A stretch of 64,000 bases of DNA, from contig NZ_SUPK01000006.1 of NCBI RefSeq assembly GCF_005049045.1, positions 124,001 through 188,000 of the forward strand, written 5' to 3'. The translations under genes and the position numbers were made by a program. Below the pieces are notes generated by a model. That model was not told the origin of the DNA and made no database searches. It saw only the letters and a program-made list of their open reading frames with translations. Source of the stretch: Cohnella pontilimi. GTDB taxonomy: Bacteria; Bacillota; Bacilli; Paenibacillales; Paenibacillaceae. This document shows positions 51,613 through 61,571 of this stretch, in pieces (position 1 is the first letter of the stretch; every line of letters starts with the position of its first letter).

Positions 51613-52908
51613 GTGAGAAAAGAAATCGGCGTCAATGAGCGGCCGCCTTTAGGCCAAAGCATCTTCTTAAGCCTGCAGCATTTGTTCGCGATGTTCGGGG
51701 CGACGGTGCTTGTCCCGACGCTGCTTGGCGTGGATCCGGCGATTTGCCTGCTCATGAACGGGATCGGCACGCTGCTGTATCTGTTCATCGCCAAAGGCAA
51801 AATTCCGGCTTATCTGGGCTCCAGCTTTGCCTTTATCGCGCCGGCGCAAGCGGTAATCCAATCCTATACCGATCATGCGGCCGGTTATGCTGCGGCGCTG
51901 GGGGGCTTCATCGCATCCGGGGTCGTGTTCACCGTTGTCGCACTCATTGTCCGGTTCGCGGGCACAAAGTGGCTGCACGTCGTATTTCCTCCGGCAGCCA
52001 TGGGTGCCATCGTCTCCGTCATCGGTCTGGAACTCATTCCGACCGCGGCCGGGATGGCGGGCTGGATCTCGAATGGTGCACCGGATTGGAAGCCGGATGC
52101 CAACACCATCCTATTATCGGCAGCCACGCTCGCCATCACCATCCTCGGTTCTGTCCTGTTTCGCGGCTTCTTTAAGATCATTCCGATCTTGATCGGCATT
52201 GTGTCCGGTTACGTTCTTGCTTGGCTGATGGGGATGTCCAATTTCGATGCGCTGCAGAAAGAGCATTTTTTCGTCTTGCCGACCTTTACCTCACCCGTGT
52301 TCGAATGGTCCGCCATTACGACCATCATTGTCGCTTCACTGGTCGTCATCGCCGAGCACATCGGTCACCTCATCGTGACCGGCAACATCGTCGGCAAAGA
52401 TTTGTCCAAGGATCCGGGCTTACACCGCTCTATGCTGGGCAACGGACTTTCGACCCTGCTGTCCGGTTTTGTAGGTTCCACACCGAATACCACCTACGGT
52501 GAAAACATCGGAGTGCTCGCGATTACCCGGGTATACTCGACGTTCGTCATCGGAGGAGCAGCGGTATTTGCGATTCTGCTCTCGTTCCTGGGCAAATTTT
52601 CGGCACTGATCCAAAACATCCCCCTGCCGGTTATGGGCGGCGTATCGCTAATGCTGTTCGGGGTCATCGCAGCTTCCGGTCTGAGAATGCTCGTAGAAGC
52701 CAAGGTGAATTACGGCAAAGCGTCGAATCTGCTGCTAACGACCATCGTGCTGGTGACCGGGCTGTCCGGCGTGAGAGTGACTCTTGGAGATTTCTCCTTG
52801 TCCGGCATGGCACTGGCCACCGTTGTGGCGATTCTGCTCAGCCTTCTGTTCAAGCTGTTCGAGGTGCTGGGCTGGGCCAACGACAAGGACGAAGAACCGG
52901 CCGTTTAA
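51613..52908 (+). CDS. uraA: Uracil permease (NCS2 family)
   Basis: This proton symporter takes up uracil. The 431-residue membrane protein has 14 hydrophobic segments, 'FAMFGATVLVPTLLGVDPAI' near the N-terminus, the substrate-site 'VVIAEHIGHLIVTGNI' and the UraA-type block 'GSTPNTTYGENIGVLAITRV'. The last two favour uracil over xanthine carriers. GTG 51613 follows GGGAGG by about eight bases; the longer open frame crosses the relA promoter region. It is divergent from relA, ends at a bidirectional terminator and lies between apt and relA on the opposite strand. I see no PyrR attenuator in the 218-bp leader. Confidence 0.9.
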   Translation: MRKEIGVNERPPLGQSIFLSLQHLFAMFGATVLVPTLLGVDPAICLLMNGIGTLLYLFIAKGKIPAYLGSSFAFIAPAQAVIQSYTDHAAGYAAALGGFIASGVVFTVVALIVRFAGTKWLHVVFPPAAMGAIVSVIGLELIPTAAGMAGWISNGAPDWKPDANTILLSAATLAITILGSVLFRGFFKIIPILIGIVSGYVLAWLMGMSNFDALQKEHFFVLPTFTSPVFEWSAITTIIVASLVVIAEHIGHLIVTGNIVGKDLSKDPGLHRSMLGNGLSTLLSGFVGSTPNTTYGENIGVLAITRVYSTFVIGGAAVFAILLSFLGKFSALIQNIPLPVMGGVSLMLFGVIAASGLRMLVEAKVNYGKASNLLLTTIVLVTGLSGVRVTLGDFSLSGMALATVVAILLSLLFKLFEVLGWANDKDEEPAV

Positions 52909-52920
52909 ACCGTTAATGAA

Positions 52921-52970
52921 AAAAAACCGCGATCTCTCCGGGATGTTCCGGAAAGACTGCGGTTTTTTTC
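52921..52970. terminator. Bidirectional terminator between uraA and apt
   Basis: AAAAAACCGC pairs with GCGGTTTTTT, and CCGG(G)A/TCCGG forms an inner arm. It can end uraA (+) and apt (-). Confidence 0.88.
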
Positions 52971-52978
52971 TTTGAAGA

Positions 52979-53491
52979 TTAGTAGTTCATGAGCGACACG
53001 ACGTTCAGGCCGTCTAATTTGTCTCGTCCGTTCAAATAACTCAGCTCGATGAGGAACGCCGCTCCCACGATCTCGCCGCCCAGTTGGCGGACCAGATTCA
53101 TGGTCGTGGCGATCGTGCCTCCGGTCGCGAGGAGATCGTCCGCGATCAGCACTTTCTGGCCGGGCTGAATGGCGTCTTTATGCATGGCAAGACGGTCTTT
53201 GCCGTACTCGAGGTCATAAGCTGCTTCGATCGTTTCTCCCGGCAGCTTCCCGCTCTTGCGGATCGGAACGAAGCCGACGCCGAGCGCGAGCGCGAGCGGT
53301 GCGCCGATGACGAAACCGCGGGCTTCCGGTCCGGCGATCACATCGATCTGCATACCCGCAACTTTCTCCTTCAAAGCGTCGATCGCCGCCCTGTAAGCCG
53401 GGCCGTCCTTCAGTAATGTCGTAATATCTTTGAATACAATGCCGGGCTGGGGAAAATCGGGAATGACCCGGATATAATCTTTAAAATTCAT
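52979..53491 (-). CDS. apt: Adenine phosphoribosyltransferase
   Basis: Apt makes AMP from adenine and PRPP. The 170-residue protein has '[20 protein letters not shown]' at the start, '[20 protein letters not shown]', and the PRPP loop '[20 protein letters not shown]'. It ends in the usual '[10 protein letters not shown]'-type tail. ATG 53491 follows AGGAGCAGG-type sequence. It is 86 bp downstream of recJ, in the conserved recJ-apt order. Confidence 0.95.
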   Translation of the reverse strand: MNFKDYIRVIPDFPQPGIVFKDITTLLKDGPAYRAAIDALKEKVAGMQIDVIAGPEARGFVIGAPLALALGVGFVPIRKSGKLPGETIEAAYDLEYGKDRLAMHKDAIQPGQKVLIADDLLATGGTIATTMNLVRQLGGEIVGAAFLIELSYLNGRDKLDGLNVVSLMNY

Positions 53492-53577
53492 TTGGCTGAT
53501 CCTGCTCCTTTAGATCTGTCGACTATCCGAACCGATTATACACTTTTTTCCCATGTGCTGACCAGCGAAAAGCCGAA

Positions 53578-55986
53578 TCAACTTTTGTTCGCGGCCGCCC
53601 ACGCTTTCAGCCTTTCGAGCGGCCAATCCGGGAACGACGCGGCCTCCGCCTGACCTGCCATTTTCCGGTATCGCTGCGACTCCTCCAAATTTCTTTTCGG
53701 CGGTTCGGACACCAATGTCCGCTCCGCCCCGGAAGCGCGTATGAAGCCGAGTTCTTCGAACACGTCCTGCATGAGCCGGATCGAGGCCAGCGGAAGCCCC
53801 AGCCGGTCGGCCGCTTTGCGCAAAAAGCCTTCCGGTCCGTCAATCCACGTTTTTTGCTCCCGAAACAGGGCGTACCCTTCCGCGAAATGACGACGCTGCA
53901 GCCACACCGGATTTTCCCGCTGCCGACTGGGAGAGGCCATCAGCATAATGCTGCCCCATCCCGGCTCCTTGCTCAACCAATCGGCAAGCACCCGCTGATC
54001 CGCCTCGTTATCCGGCAGCCCAAACAGCACCAGCCGGCTGTCGGCCGCCGGATGTACATCCTCCATCACCGTTTCCTTTGCAGCAGCCGCCAAGGATGAG
54101 GCAGATGCGGGTTCGGTATACGCATACACTTCCGCATCCCGAAGTACTCCCCGGCCGGACACCTCTTCCGCCAGATGCGAAGAAGCGCACAATACAACGA
54201 AACGCCCTTCCGCCCGTGCTGCCCATGATTCCAGCAAGCTCCACGGATCCGCGGACTTTCGCCGGTCGATCCACAGCGTTTCGCTGGAAGCCAGATCCTG
54301 CACGACAAATTGTACGCGCCGGGAGCCGTTCCATTCGTTCACCGACAGCTCGCCGAGCAAGTCCAAGCTTCTTCCAGCCGGCAGCTTTTCCGCCAAGTGT
54401 CCCATGCCGAAACCGATGGCTTCCAACGAACAGCCGTCCCGCTCGACCGTCACCTTCAAATGCTTGCCTTCTTTGCCCATTGTTCGGCTCTCTCGTACCG
54501 TCACGTCTTGCAGCAAAAACCGCGGCGTGGAATGCCCGTTGCCGAACGGCTCCAGCGCCGCCAATCCGTCCGCCGACTCCAGCGTAACCTGCGCCAGCTC
54601 GCATAACAGATCCGCCCTTTTCTTCGGCAGCCGGTCTTCCTTCGTCAACCGTTCCCGGGCAATATCATGCAGCAGCCGCTCCAGCTCCGGAATCCGGTCC
54701 ACTTCGATCGTCAAGCCCGCGGCCGCTTGATGGCCCCCGTAATGCTCCATGCAGTGGGCGCAATCGGTCAGCGCGGCATACAAGTCGAAGCCGTCGATCG
54801 AGCGCGCGGAGCCTTTGCATTTGCCCGTTTCGGGATCGTGCGCGAGGACGACCGCCGGCCGGTAATGGCGTTCCACCAGCTTGGAAGCCACCAGTCCGGC
54901 GATGCCGGCGTTCCATCCGGCAGCATGCAGCACGATGACCTCCGGGCCGTTGCCGCCATGCTCCGCCTTCTTCGCCTGCCACATTCGTTCCGCCTCTTCG
55001 ACGGTCACATCCACGAGCCGCTGTCGTTCGCTGTTGAGCCGGTCCAGCTGCTCCGCCAGCATGACTGCTTCTTTCTCGTCCTCGGTCGTCAGCAGCCGGA
55101 CCGCGCCGTCCGCCCGTTCCAAACGGCCGCCGGCGTTCAGCCTCGGTGCCAGCCCGAATCCGATCCGGCCGCTCGTCAAATCCTTAGGCTCCGTGCCGCT
55201 GGCCTTGGCCAGCGCCCGTATGCCCGCGGACGGCTCGCGGCGCATGCGGTCCAGCCCCATACGCACAATTATCCGGTTTTCTCCGATGAGCGGCATTAAA
55301 TCGGCCACAGTGCCGACTGCAGCCAAATCGGCAAATTCCGTGGCAGGGCGGCCTAGCAGCACATGCGCCAGCTTGAAAGCGACGCCCGCTCCGCACAACC
55401 CCTTGAACGGATAAGGACAGCCGGGCTGCTTCGGATTAACCAGCGCCACAGCTTCCGGAAGCACGGCAGGCGGCTCGTGGTGATCCGTTACCACCACGTC
55501 GATCCCCTTCTTGCGAGCGTAAGCAATTTGTTCCACGGCGCTGATCCCGTTGTCGACCGTCACGATCAACGAGACGCCCGCTTCGGCGGCCGCGTCGATC
55601 GCCAGCAAGTTCAGCCCGTACCCTTCCAGGCTGCGATGAGGAATATATGTATCGAACGACGCGCCGAGCACGGAGAACAACCGGATCATCAACGCGGTCG
55701 AGGTGACGCCATCGGCATCATAGTCACCGTAGACCCGGATCCGCTCACCGGCGGCTATCGCGCGCCGAATTCGCTCGGCCGCCTCCGGCATCCCTTTCAT
55801 CAGCAGCGGATCTTCCAATGCTTCCTCGTCCGCGGGCCTGAAAAATCGTGCGGCTTCCTCCTCGGACCAGCCTCGGGACAACAGCACCCGCGCCACCAAA
55901 AGCGGAATACCCAGACGGCCGGCCCATTCCGCAGCCAGCTTGTCGTCCGTCAGCTTCCATTCCCAACGAAATTTTGCGGGGATCAT
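53578..55986 (-). CDS. recJ: Single-stranded-DNA-specific exonuclease RecJ
   Basis: RecJ degrades single-stranded DNA 5' to 3' in recombination and mismatch repair. The 802-residue protein has motif I 'VYGDYDADGVTSTALMIRL', the DHH motif 'VVVTDHHEPPAVLPEA', 'VNPKQPGCPYPFKGLCGAGV', 'GRIGFGLAPRLNAGGRL' and the DHHA1 motif 'HYGGHQAAAGLTIE'. The OB-fold follows, and a long C-terminal domain as in Bacillus RecJ completes the protein. ATG 55986 lies 12 bases after AAGGAGGTG, slightly far. It is downstream of the CDF gene. Confidence 0.94.
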   Translation of the reverse strand: MIPAKFRWEWKLTDDKLAAEWAGRLGIPLLVARVLLSRGWSEEEAARFFRPADEEALEDPLLMKGMPEAAERIRRAIAAGERIRVYGDYDADGVTSTALMIRLFSVLGASFDTYIPHRSLEGYGLNLLAIDAAAEAGVSLIVTVDNGISAVEQIAYARKKGIDVVVTDHHEPPAVLPEAVALVNPKQPGCPYPFKGLCGAGVAFKLAHVLLGRPATEFADLAAVGTVADLMPLIGENRIIVRMGLDRMRREPSAGIRALAKASGTEPKDLTSGRIGFGLAPRLNAGGRLERADGAVRLLTTEDEKEAVMLAEQLDRLNSERQRLVDVTVEEAERMWQAKKAEHGGNGPEVIVLHAAGWNAGIAGLVASKLVERHYRPAVVLAHDPETGKCKGSARSIDGFDLYAALTDCAHCMEHYGGHQAAAGLTIEVDRIPELERLLHDIARERLTKEDRLPKKRADLLCELAQVTLESADGLAALEPFGNGHSTPRFLLQDVTVRESRTMGKEGKHLKVTVERDGCSLEAIGFGMGHLAEKLPAGRSLDLLGELSVNEWNGSRRVQFVVQDLASSETLWIDRRKSADPWSLLESWAARAEGRFVVLCASSHLAEEVSGRGVLRDAEVYAYTEPASASSLAAAAKETVMEDVHPAADSRLVLFGLPDNEADQRVLADWLSKEPGWGSIMLMASPSRQRENPVWLQRRHFAEGYALFREQKTWIDGPEGFLRKAADRLGLPLASIRLMQDVFEELGFIRASGAERTLVSEPPKRNLEESQRYRKMAGQAEAASFPDWPLERLKAWAAANKS

Positions 55987-56070
55987 GCCGTCATTACACC
56001 TCCTTACGAATCGAACGCCTGAAAGAAAGAAATCCGCCGGTTGCGCGGCGGATTTGAACGGACGATCTCG

Positions 56071-57000
56071 TTACTGCAATACCGATGACCATTCCTGGTC
56101 CTGATGGTTGGATTTATAAGGATAACCCGCATCGAAAGGCTGTACTTGGACGGACACATCCGACACGTGCAGAAACCGTTTGGTTAAATGCCGCCGCACG
56201 CGCTGCGCGATGTCATGGCCTTCCGCCACGCTGATTCGCGGGTTCACCCGGATGTTGACGTTCACCACGATGTAATGGCCGTGCTCCCGCGTATGCAAAT
56301 CATCCACCGCGATGACGCCGTCAATCCTTTGCACAGTTTCAAGCAACAACTGGGCTTCCGCTTCGCCCAGCTCCAAGCGCCCGGAACGGGCCTGGGACAG
56401 CGCGATCAGCCGGCAGCCTTTACGCAGGACGAAAGCCGAAATCACGAGCCCGGCCGCCGGATCCATCACGTACAGAATCGGCAAGTCCAACATTTCACCG
56501 GATGCCGTGGCCGACGCGCCGATGAGCGCTGTAAGGGAAGCCAACATATCCGTACGCGGCTCTTCGGTACGTTCTCCCCGCAGACCCAGCAGCGAATCTC
56601 TCCTGCGCTTATGCCGAATCAGCATTTCACGCACGATCATTCCGGCGGCGATCAGTGCCGCCGCTTCCCAGCCCGGAGCATGGTCCGGGCCGGAAGTCAG
56701 GCTGCGGATCGAGGAAATCCCCATTTCCAGCCCGGCTACAAGCAGCAGTGCGGACAAGAAGATGGAGGCGGCCGATTCGGAGGCCCGGCCATCGGACGGT
56801 TTCTTCCTGAAATGGTGCAAACCCTTATAGGTTTGAAACGAAGCCGCGCAGTCGGCTGCCGAGTGGCAGGCGTCCGCAAGCAGCGCTTTGCTGCCCGTCA
56901 GCCAGCCGGCGGCTCCTTTGAACAAAGTCAATCCGAGCAGGCTCCAGACGGAAACCAGAGCGCCGCGTTCCGCGATGGCGGTGCGTTGATCCCTTTTCAC
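56071..57000 (-). CDS. Cation diffusion facilitator (CDF) family transporter
   Basis: CDF proteins export divalent metals by proton exchange. The 309-residue protein has six hydrophobic segments and a C-terminal cytoplasmic domain ('IAVDDLHTREHGHYIVVNVN'). Helix 2 keeps H-x-x-x-D ('DACHSAAD'), but at helix 5 the usual H/D-x-x-x-D is E-x-x-x-D ('EPRTDMLASLTALIG'), which may alter metal choice. I chose GTG 57000, nine bases behind AAGGAG; the frame to 57033 has no site. It corresponds in position to B. subtilis yrvC/D but is a different gene. Confidence 0.85.
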   Translation of the reverse strand: MKRDQRTAIAERGALVSVWSLLGLTLFKGAAGWLTGSKALLADACHSAADCAASFQTYKGLHHFRKKPSDGRASESAASIFLSALLLVAGLEMGISSIRSLTSGPDHAPGWEAAALIAAGMIVREMLIRHKRRRDSLLGLRGERTEEPRTDMLASLTALIGASATASGEMLDLPILYVMDPAAGLVISAFVLRKGCRLIALSQARSGRLELGEAEAQLLLETVQRIDGVIAVDDLHTREHGHYIVVNVNIRVNPRISVAEGHDIAQRVRRHLTKRFLHVSDVSVQVQPFDAGYPYKSNHQDQEWSSVLQ

Positions 57001-57074
57001 TTGAGCCACTCCTTGGCAAGCCTGCGAGCCCATGCAGAGCGACTAGGTCTTGCGTCTATTTCGGCGCTTCTGCG

Positions 57075-57989
57075 TCAGCCGGCGCTGGAAGCTTTCGCGG
57101 CTTTTTTCCCATTCGAGTTACGACGCAGCACGAGCCACAACGGACTTGCGATGAAGATCGAAGAATAAGCCCCGCTGATTAATCCGAAAATCATCGCCAG
57201 CGAGAACAGCTTGATCGACTCGCTACCGAAAATGAACAGACACAGGGCGCCAAGAGCGACGGTGATCACGGTATTGATCGAGCGTGTCAGCGTCTGCCAA
57301 ATACTGCGGTTCACGAGCATCGCCAAATCGGCAGCGGTTTTCACTTTGGCGAACCGGAGGTTTTCCCGGATCCGGTCGAATATGACGACGGTATCGTTCG
57401 TCGAGTAACCGATAATCGTCAATACCGCCACGATAAACGGCAGGTTGACTTGCAGACGGAAAATTGAGAACAAACTGATGACAATGAACGCGTCGTGCAG
57501 CAGTGAGACGACGGCCGCAATCGCGAAGCGCCACTCGAACCGGATCGTAATATACGCGACGATCCCGAGACTCGCGACGGCCATGCCGATGAGCGCATTG
57601 TTTTGTTGCTCGCGGGCGATGTCCGGATCCACGATATTGACCTCGAAGGACGCTTTGTCGTCCAACTGCTCGTTGAAGTCCGCTCTCAGCTGTTTTTCCT
57701 GCTGGTCGCTCAGCGCGTCTTTGAAACGAATCGACAGGCGATTGGGCGCTGTCGTTAACGTATGTTCGCCAAAGTTATGGGCGCTCAAAAATTGTTCGGT
57801 CTGTTCTTGGGTGATCGGTTTTGAGATGGAAATATCGACCGAAGACCCCGAGCGGAAATCGATCCCGTAATTCAGCCCGAAAATCGACAGGAATATAATG
57901 CCCAGCAGCGTAATGGCGATGGAAAAGATGAAAAACGGCTTGCTGGCTTTCACAAAGTTAAATTTTTTCTCGTCGTACTCAGAGCGCAC
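57075..57989 (-). CDS. secF: Protein-export membrane protein SecF
   Basis: SecF assists SecYEG in late steps of protein export using the proton gradient. The 304-residue protein has helix 1, a large external loop with 'GIDFRSGSSVDISISKPIT', and five more helices with 'IGYSTNDTVVIFDRIRENLR' and 'SINTVITVALGALCLFIFGS', all typical of SecF. GTG 57989 is about ten bases behind AAGGAG and within the end of secD (overlap 11 bp). The secD and secF genes are separate, unlike the fused secDF of B. subtilis. Confidence 0.93.
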   Translation of the reverse strand: MRSEYDEKKFNFVKASKPFFIFSIAITLLGIIFLSIFGLNYGIDFRSGSSVDISISKPITQEQTEQFLSAHNFGEHTLTTAPNRLSIRFKDALSDQQEKQLRADFNEQLDDKASFEVNIVDPDIAREQQNNALIGMAVASLGIVAYITIRFEWRFAIAAVVSLLHDAFIVISLFSIFRLQVNLPFIVAVLTIIGYSTNDTVVIFDRIRENLRFAKVKTAADLAMLVNRSIWQTLTRSINTVITVALGALCLFIFGSESIKLFSLAMIFGLISGAYSSIFIASPLWLVLRRNSNGKKAAKASSAG

Positions 57990-59250
57990 GGATTTCACTC
58001 TCCTTCACGCCGTAGTATCCCAGCTTCGTAAACCTTCCGCTCTGAATGAGCAGCTGGAGAAGGAGACGGGGCAAGAACACGTTGGTCAAAATGTTAATGA
58101 CGATACTCCAAACGAGCACGATGGCAAAGCCTTTCACCATACCTTGGCCCATGAAATAGAGAACCACGCCTGCAATAACATTCGTTATATGCGCGTCGAT
58201 GACAGTACGGAAACTGTTTTTGGAGCCCGCGCGGAGCGAGGAAGGAAGCGTTTTGCCGCTGCGAAGCTCGTCTTTAATCCGTTCGGCGATAATAATGTTC
58301 GAGTCGACGGCGATCCCGATCCCGAGAATGAACGCCGCAATGCCAGGCAGCGTGAGGGTCGCGCCCATGAAATAGAAGACGCCCAGAAGCACCCACACAT
58401 ATACGATGAGGCAAATGGTCGCTACCAATCCGGGAAGCCGGTAGAACACGAGCATAAAGAGCAAAATCAAAACGGAAGCGAGCGCACCTGCGAACAACGT
58501 TTCATGCAGCGATTGCTTGCCCAGCGTAGCTCCTACGCTTTGCGTGTATTTTTCCGTTAATTTGAGCGGAAGAGCGCCTAGATTGATGATTTCCGCCAAT
58601 TTGTCGGCGGATTGGCGGTCCGGCTGTCCGGTGATGGTTGCCGAGCCGTCGGAAAGTTCTTGCTGAACGGCAGGATCGGAAATGAGCACGTCGTCCAGAT
58701 AGATGGCCAACGGCTGCGGCATCGGGGTGGACAGTCGTTTCGTGATTTCCGCGAATTTCTTTTTGTCTTTCACTTTAATTTCAATAATCGGACGGTTGAG
58801 CTGGTCGTACATGACTTTCGCCGCGTTCTCCACAAAATCTGACCCGACAAGCTCGACTTTACAATATCCGTGATCGGCCTTCGTGTCTGCCGGGCAGCCA
58901 TATGCGCTGCGGAACTGAAGGTCCGCCGGTTTTTTCATCAAATCACGCAGTTTCTCTTGATCCGCGACTCCGGCAATTTTGACGCGGATGCGGTTTTTAC
59001 CTTCCGTCGTCACTTCCGGTTCGCCTACGCCACTCTTATTGGCGCGCTGCTCCAAGCTTATCGCCGTCTGATTCAGCAATTTCTTGGATACCGTGCCGCC
59101 TGGCGTCAAAGGCTGCGCCTCGTACAATATTTCAAAGCCGCCTTTCAGATCGAGCCCGAGCTTCGTCTTATCGAGCAATGCGGGAGTCGTCGCTGCGATG
59201 ACCCCGAAAGACACGATGACGACGAGCAAGAAAGCCAGCAATCGCTTCAT
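57979..59250 (-). CDS. secD: Protein-export membrane protein SecD
   Basis: The 423-residue protein has the N-terminal helix and 'LGLDLKGGFEILYEAQPL', the external P1 domain with 'ISLEQRANKSGVGEPEVT', and the conserved 'IVNILTNVFLPRLLLQLL' end. 'GIGIAVDSNIIIAERIKDEL' in helix 4 is the expected proton-path region. The C-terminus overlaps secF, so translation is coupled. It is slightly shorter than proteobacterial SecD, because the P1 domain is smaller, as is usual in Bacillota. Confidence 0.93.
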   Translation of the reverse strand: MKRLLAFLLVVIVSFGVIAATTPALLDKTKLGLDLKGGFEILYEAQPLTPGGTVSKKLLNQTAISLEQRANKSGVGEPEVTTEGKNRIRVKIAGVADQEKLRDLMKKPADLQFRSAYGCPADTKADHGYCKVELVGSDFVENAAKVMYDQLNRPIIEIKVKDKKKFAEITKRLSTPMPQPLAIYLDDVLISDPAVQQELSDGSATITGQPDRQSADKLAEIINLGALPLKLTEKYTQSVGATLGKQSLHETLFAGALASVLILLFMLVFYRLPGLVATICLIVYVWVLLGVFYFMGATLTLPGIAAFILGIGIAVDSNIIIAERIKDELRSGKTLPSSLRAGSKNSFRTVIDAHITNVIAGVVLYFMGQGMVKGFAIVLVWSIVINILTNVFLPRLLLQLLIQSGRFTKLGYYGVKESEIRAL

Positions 59251-59388
59251 CTGTGCTGCAGTCCCCTTTCAATTCGCAATATTTCTATTATACCTACCCG
59301 TCCAAAAAGAAGTCAATTTGACGGAAATGGGAGAAACGCGCGCGGTTATGCGGTTTAATAGCGAGCCAGCGCTTGATTTCTAAGCACC

Positions 59389-59427
59389 AAAAAAAAACGG
59401 AATTTCACCCCGGCGGCGAAATCCCGT
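59389..59427 (-). terminator. Terminator of comN
   Basis: A stem ACGG-ATTTC/GAAAT-CCGT with one mismatch is followed on the minus strand by nine T residues. Confidence 0.85.
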
Positions 59428-59438
59428 TTGTCCGCTTA

Positions 59439-59732
59439 TCAGCCCTTCCTCATATCTCCGCGATACATGTTCAGCGTAATAAAGTTCATGAACTGCGTCA
59501 CCTTCAGCGACAAAATGTCATTGACCACCTCGTAAAGCGGCGGCATGCCTTTTTTATGATATTTGTCGCTGACGCATTCCCAGACATCCGCGCCCGTGAC
59601 CCGCTCATAGCCGATCAGCCTGAACTCCTCAGCCTTGCTGTCGCAAAGCTCCTCGATCATCCGGTTCATTTGCTCATCGGTCATCTCTTCTCTGCCGATC
59701 AGGGATTCCCTGTCTTCACCCGGTTCGTTCAT
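59439..59732 (-). CDS. comN: Post-transcriptional regulator ComN-like protein
   Basis: ComN of B. subtilis acts on comE mRNA and binds DivIVA. The 97-residue protein has the family core 'LCDSKAEEFRLIGYERVTGA', 'DVWECVSDKYHKKG' and 'PPLYEVVNDILSLKVTQFMN'. It has the same place as B. subtilis comN (yrzD), between spoVB and secDF. ATG 59732 follows AAGGGGGA; the longer frame to 59777 has no site. No competence genes are nearby, so its mRNA target is unknown. Confidence 0.82.
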   Translation of the reverse strand: MNEPGEDRESLIGREEMTDEQMNRMIEELCDSKAEEFRLIGYERVTGADVWECVSDKYHKKGMPPLYEVVNDILSLKVTQFMNFITLNMYRGDMRKG

Positions 59733-59913
59733 TGCCGATCCCCCTTCCGTGCTTCCGTGCGCAAGGCACCGTCCCATTTTCCACCTTGTTGATTTCTCCG
59801 CTTGCCGCCAAAATCCTTCCTTCCAAGCAAATTTACAAGCGGACTTGCCGCTGTCATGAACCCGGACAACCCCGGCATACCTTTATAGTAACCGTAGGAA
59901 TGAGGGATGCTCT

Positions 59914-61488
59914 GTGTCTGCACGCAAACAGTCGTTCATCCAAGGCGCCATGATTTTGCTGGCGGCGGGTCTGATCAACCGTCTGCTGGGCTTTGTGCCG
60001 CGGATCGCGCTGCCCAGAATGATCGGGGCGGAAGGCGTCGGCCTGATCCAGCTGGTGTATCCCTTCCTCATCGTGCTGCTTACGATCATCGCCGGCGGCG
60101 TACCGCTTGCGGTCTCCAAGTTGGTGGCGGAAGCGGACTCGTGCGGCGATTCCGCGGCGGTCAAGCGGATCGTGCGCAGCGCCATGACGGTTGCGGTTAC
60201 GGCGGGAATGGCGGCGGCGGGAATTTGTATCGTTTTGGCGGATTGGATTTCAACCGTCATCATGACGGACAGCCGTGTTCACACCGCGTTTATGACGATG
60301 ATTCCGGCGCTGCCGCTTGTAGCGGTATCTTCGGTGTGGAGAGGGTACTTCCAAGGAAAACAAAATATGATTCCAACCGCCTTCTCTTCCACCACCGAGA
60401 CTATGGTGCGCATCGTGCTGACACTGCTGCTGGCTGCCCTGCTCCTACCTTACGGAATCGAGGCGGCAGCTGCCGGCGGCATGCTGGGGTTGGTGGCCGG
60501 CGAAGCGGCGGGACTGCTTGTGCTGTGGCGGCAAGCGTCGATCGAACGGAAGCGGGAGGGACCGGTCTCGTCGGGAGAATCGGAGTCACTAACGCGGCTC
60601 GAACCGTCGGACCGGAAAGTGTACCGGAAGCTGTTCGGCATTGCCATTCCCGTCACCGGGAGCCGGCTGATCGGCTCCTTGTCCTACTTGCTGGAATCGA
60701 TCCTGACCGCCAGAAGCCTCGTCGCCGCCGGTCTGGCCACAGCGGAAGCCACGGCCCAATACGGCGCGCTTCAAGGGATGGTGATTCCGCTCCTTCTTCT
60801 CCCCGGCGCACTCACTTATTCGCTCGCCGTATCGCTCGTTCCTTCGTTGTCCGAATCCGCAGCGCTTGGAGACTGGTCCGGCATTCACAAGCGCCTTCAC
60901 CAGTCGATGCGGCTGGCCGTGGTGACGGGTGCTCCGTTCATCGTGCTGATGTCGCTCATGGCGGAGCCGATCTGCCTCCTGCTTTACGGTGACGATTCTA
61001 TGGCCGGCATGCTCCGCTGGCTCTCCCCGATCGCGATCTTTCTCTACATGCAGGCACCTCTGCAAGCCGCTCTTCAGGCTTTGAACCGGCCCGGAACGGC
61101 ATTGTTCAACACGTTCGCCGGTGCGGCCGTCAAGCTTGCGCTGATCGTGCAACTGGCCACCCGGCCGGAGCTCGGCATTTACGGCGCGATTATTGCTATC
61201 GGGGTCAACATTGTGCTCGTAACGCTGCTGCATTGGATCAGTACGGCCCGATTGACGGGATTCCGGATGCTGCCGATGGATTTCGTGAAAGTTACCGCCG
61301 CGATGATCGTGATGAGCGCGGTGGCCATGTGGATCTGGAATCGCAGATGGCTGCCCGCGGACAGCCTGAATCTGGTTTCGTCCGGAATGGCCGGTGTACT
61401 GGTTTACATCCTGCTGCTCATCGCCATGAGGCTGATCGACCGGCACGATGCGGCCAGAATCCCCGTGGTAGGCCGGTTGTTTCGCTGA
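59914..61488 (+). CDS. spoVB: Stage V sporulation protein B-like flippase
   Basis: This 524-residue MOP-superfamily membrane protein has 14 hydrophobic segments. 'GLINRLLGFVPRIALPRMIG' at the start, 'YPFLIVLLTIIAGGVPLAVS' and 'GKQNMIPTAFSSTTETMVRI' are typical of SpoVB/MurJ-like polysaccharide carriers, which move lipid-linked precursors for spore cortex or wall. GTG 59914 follows GAGGGA. It is on the opposite strand from comN and secD, but the local gene set equals that of Bacillus. The TIGR04086 gene follows after 83 bp. Confidence 0.88.
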   Translation: MSARKQSFIQGAMILLAAGLINRLLGFVPRIALPRMIGAEGVGLIQLVYPFLIVLLTIIAGGVPLAVSKLVAEADSCGDSAAVKRIVRSAMTVAVTAGMAAAGICIVLADWISTVIMTDSRVHTAFMTMIPALPLVAVSSVWRGYFQGKQNMIPTAFSSTTETMVRIVLTLLLAALLLPYGIEAAAAGGMLGLVAGEAAGLLVLWRQASIERKREGPVSSGESESLTRLEPSDRKVYRKLFGIAIPVTGSRLIGSLSYLLESILTARSLVAAGLATAEATAQYGALQGMVIPLLLLPGALTYSLAVSLVPSLSESAALGDWSGIHKRLHQSMRLAVVTGAPFIVLMSLMAEPICLLLYGDDSMAGMLRWLSPIAIFLYMQAPLQAALQALNRPGTALFNTFAGAAVKLALIVQLATRPELGIYGAIIAIGVNIVLVTLLHWISTARLTGFRMLPMDFVKVTAAMIVMSAVAMWIWNRRWLPADSLNLVSSGMAGVLVYILLLIAMRLIDRHDAARIPVVGRLFR

Positions 61489-61571
61489 TCGTGCCGCCCG
61501 AAGCGGCATGTACTAGACGTTCGACCTTCGCCATAAGATGGTACAAACCATCCTTCAAGGAGTGATGAGCT

